Shown here: positions 1 through 10,809 of the stretch, piece after piece
Position numbering within the stretch: the stretch's first letter is position 1
Layout of the letters: each line of letters starts with the position of its first letter
From: Anaerolineales bacterium
GTDB lineage: Bacteria; Chloroflexota; Anaerolineae; Anaerolineales; UBA11579
NCBI GenBank assembly: GCA_020059485.1
Contig: JAGVCA010000016.1
Coordinates: forward strand, 115,890 to 179,889
DNA: 64,000 nucleotides
Reading direction: 5' to 3'
Notes under the pieces: model-generated
The model's input: only the letters and a program-made list of their open reading frames with translations
Database searches by the model: none
What the model was told of the DNA's origin: nothing
Program-made: the position numbers and the translations under genes

Positions 1-138
1 TAGACCGCTGCACACCGGACAAATATTGCTATTGGCCGGATCCCCCCACGAATCGGCCTTGCAGGCGCAGAAGATCTTGGTTTCGGTGTTCAGCTGGATA
101 TGCGTCTCCAGCCCGATAATGGCTTCATACTCAGTCAT
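1..138 (-). CDS. gatB: Asp-tRNA(Asn)/Glu-tRNA(Gln) amidotransferase subunit B, N-terminal fragment cut by window edge
   Basis: Reverse-strand translation from the ATG at 138: [46 protein letters not shown], typical GatB N-terminus with CxC..CPxC; 4-bp overlap with gatA. Confidence 0.93.
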   Translation of the reverse strand, partial: MTEYEAIIGLETHIQLNTETKIFCACKADSWGDPANSNICPVCSGL

Positions 139-1739
139 GATAATCCCTCAAGCACTTGCGGCCTGACCTTGCGCCAGGCGGCATCCTCGGTAGCGACCTC
201 AAAGGCCCGCCCGATCCGCAGCAGGGTGGCTTCGTCGTAGTCCCGCCCCAGCAGCTGGATGCCCAACGGTAAACGCTCTTTGCTCAAGCCGCCCATCAAC
301 GACAGACCCGGCACCCCGGCATGGTTGCCGGTCACGGTGAACTGGTCGGCGTACTGCATCAGGACGGTATCGCCATACACATCGCCATAGCCGAAGGCCG
401 GCGTGGGTGTGGCGGGGGTCAGCAGCGCATCCAGCCGGTACTCACCCTGCGGGTCGTAGATCCGCTCAAAATCTCCCCTTATCAGGGAACGCACCCGCAG
501 TGCTCGCTGGTAATACTGCTCGCTGTACTGCGCCGCCGAGACATACATCCCCATCAGGATCCTCAGTTTTGGCTGAGCGCCGAATCCCTCGGCCCGGGTG
601 CGGCGGTACAGTTCATCCAGGTCCTCCGCCGGCACCGGGGTGCGGTAGCCGTATTTGACGCCATCAAAGCGGTGCAGGTTGGAAGCCACCTCGACCCGCG
701 AGATCACAAAATAGGTCGGGATGCCGTACTTGGTGCGCGGCATCGGCACATTCTCCACCACTCGCGCCCCCATCTCGGAGAGGCGGTCGGCAGCCTGTTC
801 GACGGCCTGTTTGATCTCGTCAGAGATCGGCTCTTCTTCCATCTGGCCGCTCTCGTGGTTGAAATATTGGATCTTGAAGAAATCCGGGCTCAGCCCGATC
901 CGCATCCCTTTGACACCAGCCTCGATCTCGGCGGTGTAATCCGGCACCGGGATAGTCACCGCGGTGCTGTCCCGCCGGTCCGGCCCGGCGATCACGCTCA
1001 GCATCATGGCGGCATCGCGCACATTGCGGGCTACCGGCCCCGGGCAATCCAGCGAGGAACCGAAAGCGATCAGCCCATAGCGCGAGACCCGCCCGTAGGT
1101 CGGTTTCAGCCCAACCACGCCGCAAAAGGCGGCCGGCTGGCGGATCGAGCCGCCAGTATCCGTTCCCAGGGAGAGCGCGCCCATCCCGGCAGCCACCGCC
1201 GCCGTGCTGCCCCCGGACGAACCCCCTGGTACTTTCGAGGTGTCCCAGGGGTTACGCGGGGCCGGTTGATAGGCGGAAGATTCCGATGAGGAGCCGTGTG
1301 TGAATTCGTCCAGGTTAACCTTGCCGAGCATCACCGCGCCAGCCTTCTCCATCCGCTCTACCGCCGTAGCAGTATACGGGGCCGTGTAATTTGACAGGAT
1401 CCGGGACCCGGCGGTGCTGCGCGTCCCCCGGACGTTGAAAATATCCTTGACCGTATAAGGCACACCTGCCAGCGGCCCGGGGATTACGCCCTCACTGATC
1501 GATTTATCGACTGCTTGGGCCTGGGCGCGGGCGGTTTCTTCCGTCCGGGTGATGAAGGCATGCACCTTGGCATGATCCTCCGCGGTGATCTCGCCGGCAT
1601 CCAGCGAGCCAGGACGCCCATCGACGAGTTCAATCCGCTCCAGGGTCGATTCCAGCGCCTCAACCGCCGAGATTTCCCGCTTGCGGATCAGGGCCGCCAG
1701 TTCGTATGCAGACAGGTCGCACAATTCCATGGCGCTCAT
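135..1739 (-). CDS. gatA: Asp-tRNA(Asn)/Glu-tRNA(Gln) amidotransferase subunit A
   Basis: 534 aa; amidase signature [60 protein letters not shown]. Confidence 0.97.
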   Translation of the reverse strand: MSAMELCDLSAYELAALIRKREISAVEALESTLERIELVDGRPGSLDAGEITAEDHAKVHAFITRTEETARAQAQAVDKSISEGVIPGPLAGVPYTVKDIFNVRGTRSTAGSRILSNYTAPYTATAVERMEKAGAVMLGKVNLDEFTHGSSSESSAYQPAPRNPWDTSKVPGGSSGGSTAAVAAGMGALSLGTDTGGSIRQPAAFCGVVGLKPTYGRVSRYGLIAFGSSLDCPGPVARNVRDAAMMLSVIAGPDRRDSTAVTIPVPDYTAEIEAGVKGMRIGLSPDFFKIQYFNHESGQMEEEPISDEIKQAVEQAADRLSEMGARVVENVPMPRTKYGIPTYFVISRVEVASNLHRFDGVKYGYRTPVPAEDLDELYRRTRAEGFGAQPKLRILMGMYVSAAQYSEQYYQRALRVRSLIRGDFERIYDPQGEYRLDALLTPATPTPAFGYGDVYGDTVLMQYADQFTVTGNHAGVPGLSLMGGLSKERLPLGIQLLGRDYDEATLLRIGRAFEVATEDAAWRKVRPQVLEGLS

Positions 1740-2056
1740 TTCAGGTCCTCATGTGGGGTTTCGGGGGCGATGATATACCGGTCGATCACTTCCGGCGCCC
1801 CTTTCAGGATCTCTTCCGGGCGTTCGAAGGGATCGGCGTTGTCCTCCCGGAAAGGCGCGCGGGTGTCGGCAGTATAGGGCACACCATGGGCAGCCGCGGC
1901 AGTCTCCTCATCCAGGGGCACGGCGGCCAGTTCGGCGATCGCGGTCAGCTGGTCATTGAGCTGCCGGCGGATGTATTCCGCCTCCTCTTCCTCCAGTTCC
2001 AGTGCCGCCAGATCGACAAGTTTATTGAACAGGTCTCGGGTGATCTCTTCGCTCAT
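1736..2056 (-). CDS. gatC: Asp-tRNA(Asn)/Glu-tRNA(Gln) amidotransferase subunit C
   Basis: 106 aa, GatC-like (VDLAALELEEEEAEYIRRQLNDQL); 4-bp overlap with gatA. Confidence 0.9.
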   Translation of the reverse strand: MSEEITRDLFNKLVDLAALELEEEEAEYIRRQLNDQLTAIAELAAVPLDEETAAAAHGVPYTADTRAPFREDNADPFERPEEILKGAPEVIDRYIIAPETPHEDLK

Positions 2057-2176
2057 TGTCTCTTCCTCGCAGGTGAAATCTTAAGAAACAAGTATACCAC
2101 CGCCACCCCGCGGCTCAGGCCGCCCCACAGCCCGGCTCCAGGTCACTCTGCAGGACAATTCGGGCAAAGGCTGTCG

Positions 2177-2836
2177 TTAGCCCAACCGCTCTTCGAGGAA
2201 CGCCAGGATCCGCTCCCAGGCCAGTTTGTCCGCCGCGGGATCATACTCCGGCCGGTCGGGCTCCATGAACCAGTGCTCGGTGCCGGGGTAGGTGAAGAAC
2301 TCCACCGGTCTGCCAGCCTCCCGGATCGCGCCTTCCAGCCACTCGACCACTTCCGGGCTATCGAACTGGTCATTCTCGGCGAAATGTCCCTGGTAGGCGG
2401 CCGCAGTCTCCTCAAACGGGTCATCCCCCACGGCATACAACAAGACAACTGCCTTGACGTTTTCCTTGTATGTCCGGGCAGCATGGATCGCGAACCCGCC
2501 GCCCAGAGAACATGCCACAGCCCCAATTTCCCGGCTCGTGACCTGCGGCAAGCCGAGCAGAACATCCGTTGCGGCGGAGGCTATCTCTGCCGCAGCCGCC
2601 CAATCGAGAGAATCGACCGCCTCTTCAGCCTGCTGGATGGTTTTTGCCACCGTGCCGCGGTAGAAATCCGGGGCCAGGGCAACGTAGCCATGTACCGCCA
2701 GTTTTTCGCAGATCGCTTTGAATGATTCGTTCAGCCCCCACCAGGCATGGCAGACCAGCACCCCCGGCCCGCTGCCGCTGTCCGGCACAGCCAGATAGCC
2801 CTTGAAAGTCGAACCCTTGGATTCAAAAGTCTGCAT
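2177..2836 (-). CDS. Dienelactone hydrolase family protein
   Basis: 219 aa; alpha/beta hydrolase with ACSLGGGFA nucleophile region and GTEHWFMEPDRPEYD C-terminus. Confidence 0.85.
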   Translation of the reverse strand: MQTFESKGSTFKGYLAVPDSGSGPGVLVCHAWWGLNESFKAICEKLAVHGYVALAPDFYRGTVAKTIQQAEEAVDSLDWAAAAEIASAATDVLLGLPQVTSREIGAVACSLGGGFAIHAARTYKENVKAVVLLYAVGDDPFEETAAAYQGHFAENDQFDSPEVVEWLEGAIREAGRPVEFFTYPGTEHWFMEPDRPEYDPAADKLAWERILAFLEERLG

Positions 2837-2862
2837 GTCATACCTCCTGAAATGGTTAATCG

Positions 2863-4284
2863 CTATACATCAAAGTACAGGCTCATCTCGTACGGATGCG
2901 GGCGGCGGCGGACCTCATCGGCCTCGCCTCGCCGCTTATAGCCGATCCAGGTCTCGATCAATTCCTCGGTGAACACGCCGCCCTCAAGCAGAAATCCGTG
3001 GTCCGATTCCAGCGCCTGCATGGCTGCCTCCAGCGAGGTCGGCAGCGGCTTGATCCCGGCGCGCTGCTCCTCTGTCCAGGAGAAGATATCGGCGTCGATC
3101 GGCCCGTAACCCAGTTCGGTCGGGTCGATCTGATTGCGGATACCGTCGATTCCGGCCATCAGCATGGCCGCCAGCGCCAGATATGGGTTGCAGGTGGCGT
3201 CCGGCGGGCGGAATTCAATCCGGGCGGAGGCCGGGCTGAGCGCATATTTCGGGATGCGGATGGCGGCGCTGCGGTTGCCGAGCGAATAGAAAGCATTTAC
3301 CGGGGCTTCATAGCCCGGCACCAGCCGGCGGTAGGAATTCGTCCCCGGGTTGGTAAAACCCAGCACCGCCGCCCCGTGGTGCAGCAGCCCGCCGACATAA
3401 TACTGGGCGGTCTTGCTCAGGCAGGCATATCCATGCGCGTCATAGAACAAGTTCTCGCCATCCCGCATCAGCTTCTGGTGGAAGTGCATCCCGCTGCCCG
3501 CCTCGCCGTACAGCGGCTTGGGCATAAAGGTGGCTGCCTTGCCGTACTTCTGGGCGGTCATCTTGGTGATGTACTTGATCATCAGGATCGCATCGCCCGA
3601 TTGCTGCATGCCCATCATCGCCGTCTCGATCTCCATCTGACCGGCGCTGCCGACCTCGTGATGGTGGTATTTGACCGGCACGCCCAGCTTTTCCAGCGCA
3701 TCCATGATCTCGTTGCGCATATTGTGGAAGCGGTCTTTGGGCGGAGCGACATGATAACCGCCATGCAGTGGGATCGTTGCGCCGCGCGTTTCGCTGGTGC
3801 TGGACCAATCCGCCTCATAGGAGAACAACTCATAACCCGCTTTATGCATCAGGTTCTCATAGACCACCTGGTCAAAGACATAGAACTCGAACTCCGGCCC
3901 CCAGGCGCTCTCGGTGGCGATCCCGCTCGTGCGCAGGAAGGCTTCGGCATTGTTAGCGATATTGCGGGGATCATTCTCGAAGGTCTCGCGAGTGTCGGCG
4001 GTCAGGATCTTGCCGATGAAACTTAGCACGGGTGTATCCCAGAACGGGTCAATGAACCCGGTGCTCAGGTCTGGCACCACGACCATATCGCCGGCCTTGA
4101 CCGACTGCAGCCCGACCGATGACCCGTCAAACCCGATGCCGCGCGCCATCAGATCTTCGCCGAAGCGGCTGACCGGGATGGTGATATGGTGCCAGCGGCC
4201 GAGCAGGTCGCAATACTTCAGGTCGACTGCCATGATGTTCTTTTCTTTGATGAAAGCCTGGGCTTGCGCAAGTTTATGGAACAC
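2863..4284 (-). CDS. glnA: Glutamine synthetase, type I
   Basis: 473 aa; DGSSVG, EVGSAGQMEIE, GSGMHFHQKL, NSYRRLVPGYEAPV motifs; GTG start preceded by GGAGG. Confidence 0.95.
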   Translation of the reverse strand: MFHKLAQAQAFIKEKNIMAVDLKYCDLLGRWHHITIPVSRFGEDLMARGIGFDGSSVGLQSVKAGDMVVVPDLSTGFIDPFWDTPVLSFIGKILTADTRETFENDPRNIANNAEAFLRTSGIATESAWGPEFEFYVFDQVVYENLMHKAGYELFSYEADWSSTSETRGATIPLHGGYHVAPPKDRFHNMRNEIMDALEKLGVPVKYHHHEVGSAGQMEIETAMMGMQQSGDAILMIKYITKMTAQKYGKAATFMPKPLYGEAGSGMHFHQKLMRDGENLFYDAHGYACLSKTAQYYVGGLLHHGAAVLGFTNPGTNSYRRLVPGYEAPVNAFYSLGNRSAAIRIPKYALSPASARIEFRPPDATCNPYLALAAMLMAGIDGIRNQIDPTELGYGPIDADIFSWTEEQRAGIKPLPTSLEAAMQALESDHGFLLEGGVFTEELIETWIGYKRRGEADEVRRRPHPYEMSLYFDV

Positions 4285-4374
4285 AGTTCCTCCTCAAAGG
4301 AATATTTTTTCAGCGCGTCCATTTTACCAGCCTGCTGTTGACAATGGGGGAGAAACCGGTATAGACTGAAAATC

Positions 4375-5295
4375 ATGAACAAATGCCTGGTGATCGCCTG
4401 TTGCACCATCCTGGCCGCGCTGGCCTGCCGCCTGCCAACGACCCTTTCCGCCACCCCAACCGAGACCCGCTTCCCGCTGTGTACCCCGCCGGCCTGTGCA
4501 GAAGATGAGACCTACCATTGCCCCGGAGAATGCCCCGGCGGCTGCGGCACGGTCTGTGCCACCCGCACACCTACCAGCCAGCCGGACCGCTGGCGGCCGG
4601 CAGCCGGGATCACCTTCCATATCCAGTTTGAGGGCCAGCCAGACTCTGACCTCCCCGTGGATGTGTACATCCTCGACCTGTTTGAAACCTCCTCCAGCCA
4701 GATCGCCGTTCTGCACCGCCAAGGCAAGGCAGTGGTGTGCTATTTCAGCGCTGGTTCTTTCGAAGACTGGCGGCCAGATGTGGGCTTGTTCCCGACCGAG
4801 ACACTCGGCCGGCCGCTGGAAGGCTGGGAGGGCGAGACCTGGCTCGATATCCGCCAGATCGACCAGCTGGCACCGGTCATGCTGGCCCGGTTGGATCTGG
4901 CGGCACAGAAAGGCTGCGACGGCGTGGATCCCGATAATCTGGACGCCTACGCCAACCCGTCCGGCTTTGATCTGTCTTACGCCAACCAGCTGGCCTACAA
5001 CACCTGGCTGGCAGAGAAGGCGCACCAGCGCGGGTTGGCGATCGGTTTGAAAAATGACCTCGGCCAGGTGGCCGATCTGGTAGACTTGTTCGATTTTTCC
5101 GTCAACGAAGAATGCTACACCTACAAGGAGTGTGGACTTTTGGCCCCCTTCATCCAGCAGAACAAGCCGGTCTTTGGCATCGAGTACGACTTGATGGCGG
5201 GGGAGTTCTGTCCTCAGGCGAATGCTGCTGGTTTCAGTTTCATCCGAAAAAACCTGGCGCTGGATGCCGACGCTGTCAACTGCTGGGAGCAATGA
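4375..5295 (+). CDS. Secreted lipoprotein, endo-alpha-1,4-polygalactosaminidase (GH114)-like
   Basis: 306 aa; N-terminal hydrophobic segment with Cys, then QIAVLHRQGKAVVCYFSAGSFEDWRPD...GVDPDNLDAYANPSGF typical of GH114. Confidence 0.8.
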   Translation: MNKCLVIACCTILAALACRLPTTLSATPTETRFPLCTPPACAEDETYHCPGECPGGCGTVCATRTPTSQPDRWRPAAGITFHIQFEGQPDSDLPVDVYILDLFETSSSQIAVLHRQGKAVVCYFSAGSFEDWRPDVGLFPTETLGRPLEGWEGETWLDIRQIDQLAPVMLARLDLAAQKGCDGVDPDNLDAYANPSGFDLSYANQLAYNTWLAEKAHQRGLAIGLKNDLGQVADLVDLFDFSVNEECYTYKECGLLAPFIQQNKPVFGIEYDLMAGEFCPQANAAGFSFIRKNLALDADAVNCWEQ

Positions 5296-5368
5296 GAGCA
5301 GAACACGGGCTATAATGTAAGCACCTTCTGAACCCAATTCATCCGCCACAAGCAAAGGCCCGGACCGC

Positions 5369-6259
5369 ATGACCCGTGTACTTGTTTTGCACAACCCTGT
5401 CTCTGGCACCCACGAGCCCGATGCCACCGAGGAGACTGTCCACACTCACTTTCAGAAAGCCGGCTGGAACTGCCAGATCCACCGCACCGAGAAGGGCGAT
5501 GGCTTGCCAGACATTGTCTCACGGGCAACTAAGGACGGCGTCAATATCATTGTTGCCGCTGGTGGAGACGGTACGATAAACGACGCCGCCAGCGGGCTTC
5601 TCAACACCGGCGTGCCACTAGGCGTCCTCCCGCTCGGGACCGGAAACGGAATGGCGACCTACCTGAAAATCCCCGAGGAAGTCGAGTCAGCACTGGCATT
5701 GATCACCGGCGAACATGCTATCCGCCGCATCGATGCCCTGGCGTTCAACGGGCGGCACGCACTGCTGAACATCAGCGCCGGACTCTCCACACAGATGATA
5801 AAACTGTCCAAGCGCGAGCAAAAACGCAGCCTGGGAATATTGACTTACTACCTGGCCGGGATCAAGGCGCTGGCCGGAATCCAGCCGGCTGCCTTCGAGG
5901 TCGAGGTGGATGGCAACCGCCAGAGCATCCGGGCTTCCGAGGTCTTCGCGGTGAACACGGTCAACCTCGGCAGTTCTCGCCACTTTCTGGACCTGGACAT
6001 TGAGAACGATGACGGTGTGCTGGATGTTTTCATTTTCCGCTCGAAGACAGCCGGGGCCTACATCCGCCTCCTGGCCAACGTGCTCCTGCGCCGCTCCAAG
6101 GAAGAGTCAGATCTGGAACGCTACGCCGTCCGGGAGCGGCTGGTGATTCGCAGCACCAAACCTGTGCTGGTCCAGGCCGACGGCGACCTGATCGGCAATA
6201 CCCCAATCGAGGTCAGTATCCTCCCAAAGGCGGTCAGCCTGATCGTCCCCAAGAATTGA
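5369..6259 (+). CDS. Diacylglycerol kinase family lipid kinase
   Basis: 296 aa; VAAGGDGTINDAASGL and LPLGTGNGMATYL motifs. Confidence 0.93.
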   Translation: MTRVLVLHNPVSGTHEPDATEETVHTHFQKAGWNCQIHRTEKGDGLPDIVSRATKDGVNIIVAAGGDGTINDAASGLLNTGVPLGVLPLGTGNGMATYLKIPEEVESALALITGEHAIRRIDALAFNGRHALLNISAGLSTQMIKLSKREQKRSLGILTYYLAGIKALAGIQPAAFEVEVDGNRQSIRASEVFAVNTVNLGSSRHFLDLDIENDDGVLDVFIFRSKTAGAYIRLLANVLLRRSKEESDLERYAVRERLVIRSTKPVLVQADGDLIGNTPIEVSILPKAVSLIVPKN

Positions 6260-6381
6260 ATTCCCGGATTGGAAGGCAAGAACAGCAGGGTTAATGTGTC
6301 ATTGCCGGTCGGTGTCTACCTGGCGCAGTTTTCTTATATCTTCTGTGGAATTTGGTCAAATCCGGTATTCTCCGCCATCGG

Positions 6382-7080
6382 TTAGCCCTCAGGCTCTTCA
6401 TCGCCGGTTTTGGATAGATATTCCTCGATCGCCAGTGCCCGCTCGGTCCTGCCCCTGCGCTTATTCACGGCCAAAGAAAGGCGCAGCGGCGGCACCTTGA
6501 TCACCAGCCCGCGCCATTCAACCACTTCCAGGTGCTCCCTGGCGTACGGCCCACAGTCAGCCGGCTCCGGGTCATCCAGGCTCGCCGCAGGGTCCGAGGC
6601 AATATCGATCATTGCATGCCGGAAAACTACCCCGAAATCCTTGGTTACCCATCCGCCAGTATCCACGATCGGCTCGATCAAATAGTCCTGGAACACCTCT
6701 GCCACCCGGTCCACATCAGCGGAATCGATCATGGCGTCGATATCATGCGGCTCTAGCGGGATTCCCCGGATGCAAACTGCACAGCTCCCGGTCAGCCACC
6801 AATCGATCCTGTGCGCCGCCATGATCCCGGCAAACTCATGAAGCGCCTGCTCCCAGGGGATCGGCGCAAAATAACCGATCTGGTCGAACATCTGCGGGGC
6901 ATGTGCGGCGTAATACGCCTTGATCTTATCCAGATATCGGGCACTCTGGGGGAAACGCTTGGTATAGCTTTCGCCTTCCTGGGTGTAAAAAGTCTTCCGC
7001 AGCACATTCGCGTACTTCGGATCGAAGTCCGAGACCCGGAAGACAACCTCCTCGCCTTGTTCTTCAAACGTGATCTTCAT
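6382..7080 (-). CDS. Nucleotidyltransferase-fold protein of unknown role
   Basis: 232 aa; WWLTGSCAVCIRGIPLEPHDIDAMID resembles the NTase GS..DxD core. Confidence 0.5.
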   Translation of the reverse strand: MKITFEEQGEEVVFRVSDFDPKYANVLRKTFYTQEGESYTKRFPQSARYLDKIKAYYAAHAPQMFDQIGYFAPIPWEQALHEFAGIMAAHRIDWWLTGSCAVCIRGIPLEPHDIDAMIDSADVDRVAEVFQDYLIEPIVDTGGWVTKDFGVVFRHAMIDIASDPAASLDDPEPADCGPYAREHLEVVEWRGLVIKVPPLRLSLAVNKRRGRTERALAIEEYLSKTGDEEPEG

Positions 7081-7281
7081 TGCCGCTGTATCTCCTCAGA
7101 TTGTCTGTCTACCTCCGGATTATAACCAAAATCGGAAGAGGAATCGCAACTTGATTCATGGATCGCTTTATCACTCGTACGGCTTGTACCGATCCCTGCC
7201 CAGCTCCCGCCAACAGCCCGACCCGACTTGCCGGGAATGATATACTTTTCAAACCAGAAACAAACTCAAGGAGCAGAATGT

Positions 7282-10200
7282 ATGTCACGCCGAGCATCCC
7301 TTTTCCTCTTTCTTGCAATTTTCTCGATCACCTTGATCGGTTGCAGCCCTGCCCAGCCGGAGGCCAGCCCGACGGTTCCATTAACAGATCTGGGTCCAGG
7401 CCTGTTGATCAGCGAGGTCATGGCGGGGATTGATGGTAACAACCTGTTTGACTTTGTCGAATTGTATAACCCCACTGCGGGCATCATTGACCTCAAGGGA
7501 TATTCGCTCTGGTATGTATTAAATTCTGACGATGAACCGGAACTGCTGCACGTCTGGGACGAGTCCGCCCTGATCCCCCCCTTCGGGCACTATCTCCTCG
7601 GCCAGGCCGGACAGGACATCGGCCTTCCCCCTGACGAGGCGATCGATCTCGCCCTGATCCCGCAGCGAGGCGGACTGATCCTGCACGACCCAACCCGCGA
7701 AACGATTGACAGCCTGGGTTGGGGCCGCGCCCCCGAGGAAGCCGTCGAAGGGCAGCCAGCAGAAGGGCTGGATAACGCCGTTTCGCTTGAGCGCAGCCCG
7801 GGCGGAACAGAAGGCAACTATCTCGACCAGGACAATAACCAGCTCGATTTTAAGATCAACACAATCCCCAGCCCTCAAAACACCGGCAGTCCGCGCGCCC
7901 CGGATAATTTCCCCGGTCTGGCGTTGATCATCGACTCGCCCGCCTCGGCTGCGCCGGGAACGGAGTTTCAAATCGAGCTGCAGTTGGACAATCAGACCGG
8001 TGCTGATCTTGGCCCGGTGACCACCGAATTACGACTTCCGGCCGGATTATCCCTGACTGCCGCCGGGGAAGGTGTCACAGCTACCGAGGACCTGGTGACC
8101 TGGACACTGGCGGATCTGGCTGATGGCGAAAATGCCAGCCAGGCGATCACAGTCGCGGCACCTCTCAGCTATACCGAACTCAGCCTGCACAGCAATCATA
8201 CCTCGGCGGAAGGCTGGCCGGTACCCTCTTTCGCCGCCCCGGCAACTGTGAGCATCACCGGCGGCGCCATCCCGATCCAGACAGCCCGCACGCTCCTCAA
8301 CCAGGAGGTGGTGGTGGAAGGCATCGCCTCAATGTACACAGGCGGCCTGTTTGCTGGCAGCGGCGCGAAATTCTATCTGGCCGATGAGACCGGCGGAGCC
8401 CAGGTGTATGTCGCGGGTGCAGGCAGCACCTTGAATGTCGCAATTGGAGACCGTGTCCGCGTCCAGGGCATAGTCACCCTTTACCGCGGCACGATCGAGA
8501 TCGTACCATCCAATTTTGGGCAGGTAGAAGTCCTGGCAGAAGGAGAGGAATTCTCCCCTCTCCCGGTCTCAATTGCCCAGTCCATTAGCCAACGTGATAC
8601 CCTGGTTGGTCAACTGGTCCAATTGGAAGGAACCATCGCCCGGGCGGAAGAGTTTTCTTACAGTTACGAGCTCGATCTGGTGGACGAAGAAGGCCGGCTG
8701 CTGACCGCCTATATGGACAAATTGACCGAAGCGACCATCGAAACGATCGAATCCGGGCAGCGCTATCAGGTAACCGGCATCCTGGAAGACCTTGATACCC
8801 GGCTGCTTCTCTACCCCCGGCAGCAATCCGATCTGGAACAGATCTACCCTGAGATCCTGCAGATCGAAGCCCACGCGCCCATCACGGTCTCACCGGATGA
8901 GACTTTTGAACTGCGGCTGGAAGTGATCAATCACACCCTTCAACCTGTTTCCGGGGCGGAAGTATTCCTGCCGATCCCGCCCGGCCTGCAGATCGTCGAG
9001 ATCCTGGATGACGGTGCGGTGGTTGACGACCAGATTCTCTGGCAGATTGAGACGATCGAACCAAACGGCGCCTCGCACACCGTCTCCCTGACTGCTGCCT
9101 CGGCTCCTGGCGTCGAATTCCTTACATGGACTGATTACCGCACCACAGCCACCCAGGCCGGCCTGGAAGCCGAAGGAGAAACCAGTTACACCTTCACCAG
9201 CGAAACCCTGCCGATCTGGGCGATCCAGGGACCAGGGCTGCGCTCGCCTTATCACCAGCAATTTTTACAAACTTCCGGCGTGGTCACCGGCGTCTTCCCC
9301 GACCTGGGGGGCTTCTGGATCCAGGAGACCGAGACCGACGCAGACCCCGCCACATCACCTGGCCTGTTTGTCAGTACCGGGCTGGCAGATATTCAGGTTG
9401 AGGTCGGTGACCGGGTGCAGGTCGCAGGCGTGGTGGAGGAATTCTTCCAGCAGACTCAGCTCACGGTGGGTACAGCAGCCAATCTGACAGTGGTGGCCCA
9501 GGGAGTCCCTTTGCCAGCCCCGATCCCGCTTGACCCGCCCGAGTCAGAGGAAGAATCCCTGCTCTATTTTGAGGCTCATGAAGGTGCGCTCGTCACCATC
9601 AACCAGCCGGCCGTGGTCGTGGACCCCAGCGACCGGTATGGCGAATTCGCCTTTGTCCTGGCCTACCACCAGCGCACCCGGCTCTACCGGGGCGAGGAAA
9701 ACGGGATTATCCTGTTGGCCGATGACGGTTCCTCCATCGTGCATGCCGATCAATCCACCCTGCCGGTGGTCGCCGCCAGCGGAGATACCCTCATCGGGAT
9801 CACCGGTCCCCTGGCATTTACCTACGGCAATTTCAAGATCGAACCGACCACACTTCCGGTGATCAGCCCGGCGGCGGTTGAACTGCCATCGATCCCGCCT
9901 TTGAGCGCGGACCAGTTCTCGATCATGACCTGGAATGTGGAAAACCTGTTCGACATCGTGGACCCGCATCCTTCCAGCCCGCCTCTGCCAACCGTATCGG
10001 AATACCGCTGGCAGATCGCCAAAGTGGCCGCCACGATCGAGGCTGCCGGGCTTCCGACAGTGGTCGGTCTGCAGGAGGTCGAGAATATCGGCGTCCTTGA
10101 AGACATTGCCGAGCATGAGGTCCTGCAAGCCTATGGCTACATCCCGGTCCTGCTCGAGGGGGATGACAGCCGCGGGATAGATGTCGGCTACCTGGTGCGC

Positions 10201-10740
10201 GCTGACCAGGCCGGAGTGCTGGCCCAGGCGCAATACCCCGCCCCGGAATCGATTACCAGCCGTCCGCCGCTCCAGATCACGATCCGACTGCTGGGCAGCG
10301 GCCTGGAGTTCGTTGTGATCAACAATCACTTCACCAGCATGAGTGGCGGAGAAGCCGCCACCGAACCGCGTCGGACCGCCCAGGCAGCCTGGAACGCCGA
10401 GTTGGCGGAGGAGATCCTCGCCATCGATCCGGAAGCGTTACTGGCGGTCATCGGGGATCTGAATTCATTCTATGACTCGCAACCACTCGAGGTGTTGGAG
10501 CAAGCCGGGCTGATCCACACCTTTGACCGGCTGCCGGCAGAAGAGCGTTACACTTATGTATTTGAAGGCGTCTCCCAGACGTTGGATCACATCCTGGTCT
10601 CCCCACAGCTCGACCTGTTGATCCAGAGTGTGACGGTGCTGCGCGTCAACGCCGATCACCCGCTCGCTTCACCTGAGGATTTCTCCCCTCGGCACAAATC
10701 CGATCACGATCCGGTGATCGTGGTCTTCTCCATCCCCTGA
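7282..10740 (+). CDS. Secreted multidomain lipoprotein: lamin-tail domain, DUF11-like repeats, OB-fold segments, C-terminal endonuclease/exonuclease/phosphatase domain
   Basis: Start chosen at MSRRASLF.. (AAGGAG at 7268, lipobox LIGCS). ISEVMAGIDGNNLFDFVELYNPT = lamin tail; C-terminal MTWNVENLFD...GLQEVENIG...VINNHFTS...GDLNSF...SDHDPVIV = EEP nuclease. Confidence 0.88.
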   Translation: MSRRASLFLFLAIFSITLIGCSPAQPEASPTVPLTDLGPGLLISEVMAGIDGNNLFDFVELYNPTAGIIDLKGYSLWYVLNSDDEPELLHVWDESALIPPFGHYLLGQAGQDIGLPPDEAIDLALIPQRGGLILHDPTRETIDSLGWGRAPEEAVEGQPAEGLDNAVSLERSPGGTEGNYLDQDNNQLDFKINTIPSPQNTGSPRAPDNFPGLALIIDSPASAAPGTEFQIELQLDNQTGADLGPVTTELRLPAGLSLTAAGEGVTATEDLVTWTLADLADGENASQAITVAAPLSYTELSLHSNHTSAEGWPVPSFAAPATVSITGGAIPIQTARTLLNQEVVVEGIASMYTGGLFAGSGAKFYLADETGGAQVYVAGAGSTLNVAIGDRVRVQGIVTLYRGTIEIVPSNFGQVEVLAEGEEFSPLPVSIAQSISQRDTLVGQLVQLEGTIARAEEFSYSYELDLVDEEGRLLTAYMDKLTEATIETIESGQRYQVTGILEDLDTRLLLYPRQQSDLEQIYPEILQIEAHAPITVSPDETFELRLEVINHTLQPVSGAEVFLPIPPGLQIVEILDDGAVVDDQILWQIETIEPNGASHTVSLTAASAPGVEFLTWTDYRTTATQAGLEAEGETSYTFTSETLPIWAIQGPGLRSPYHQQFLQTSGVVTGVFPDLGGFWIQETETDADPATSPGLFVSTGLADIQVEVGDRVQVAGVVEEFFQQTQLTVGTAANLTVVAQGVPLPAPIPLDPPESEEESLLYFEAHEGALVTINQPAVVVDPSDRYGEFAFVLAYHQRTRLYRGEENGIILLADDGSSIVHADQSTLPVVAASGDTLIGITGPLAFTYGNFKIEPTTLPVISPAAVELPSIPPLSADQFSIMTWNVENLFDIVDPHPSSPPLPTVSEYRWQIAKVAATIEAAGLPTVVGLQEVENIGVLEDIAEHEVLQAYGYIPVLLEGDDSRGIDVGYLVRADQAGVLAQAQYPAPESITSRPPLQITIRLLGSGLEFVVINNHFTSMSGGEAATEPRRTAQAAWNAELAEEILAIDPEALLAVIGDLNSFYDSQPLEVLEQAGLIHTFDRLPAEERYTYVFEGVSQTLDHILVSPQLDLLIQSVTVLRVNADHPLASPEDFSPRHKSDHDPVIVVFSIP

Positions 10741-10760
10741 TCTAGGATCATATTAAAGCA

Positions 10761-10795
10761 AGAGTCCCGCCGGATGACCGGCGGGACTCTTTTTC
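10761..10795. terminator. Intrinsic terminator between convergent genes
   Basis: Perfect 13-bp stem agagtcccgccgg-atga-ccggcgggactct followed by ttttt. Confidence 0.93.
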
Positions 10796-10809
10796 TAACT
10801 GGTTAAGGC

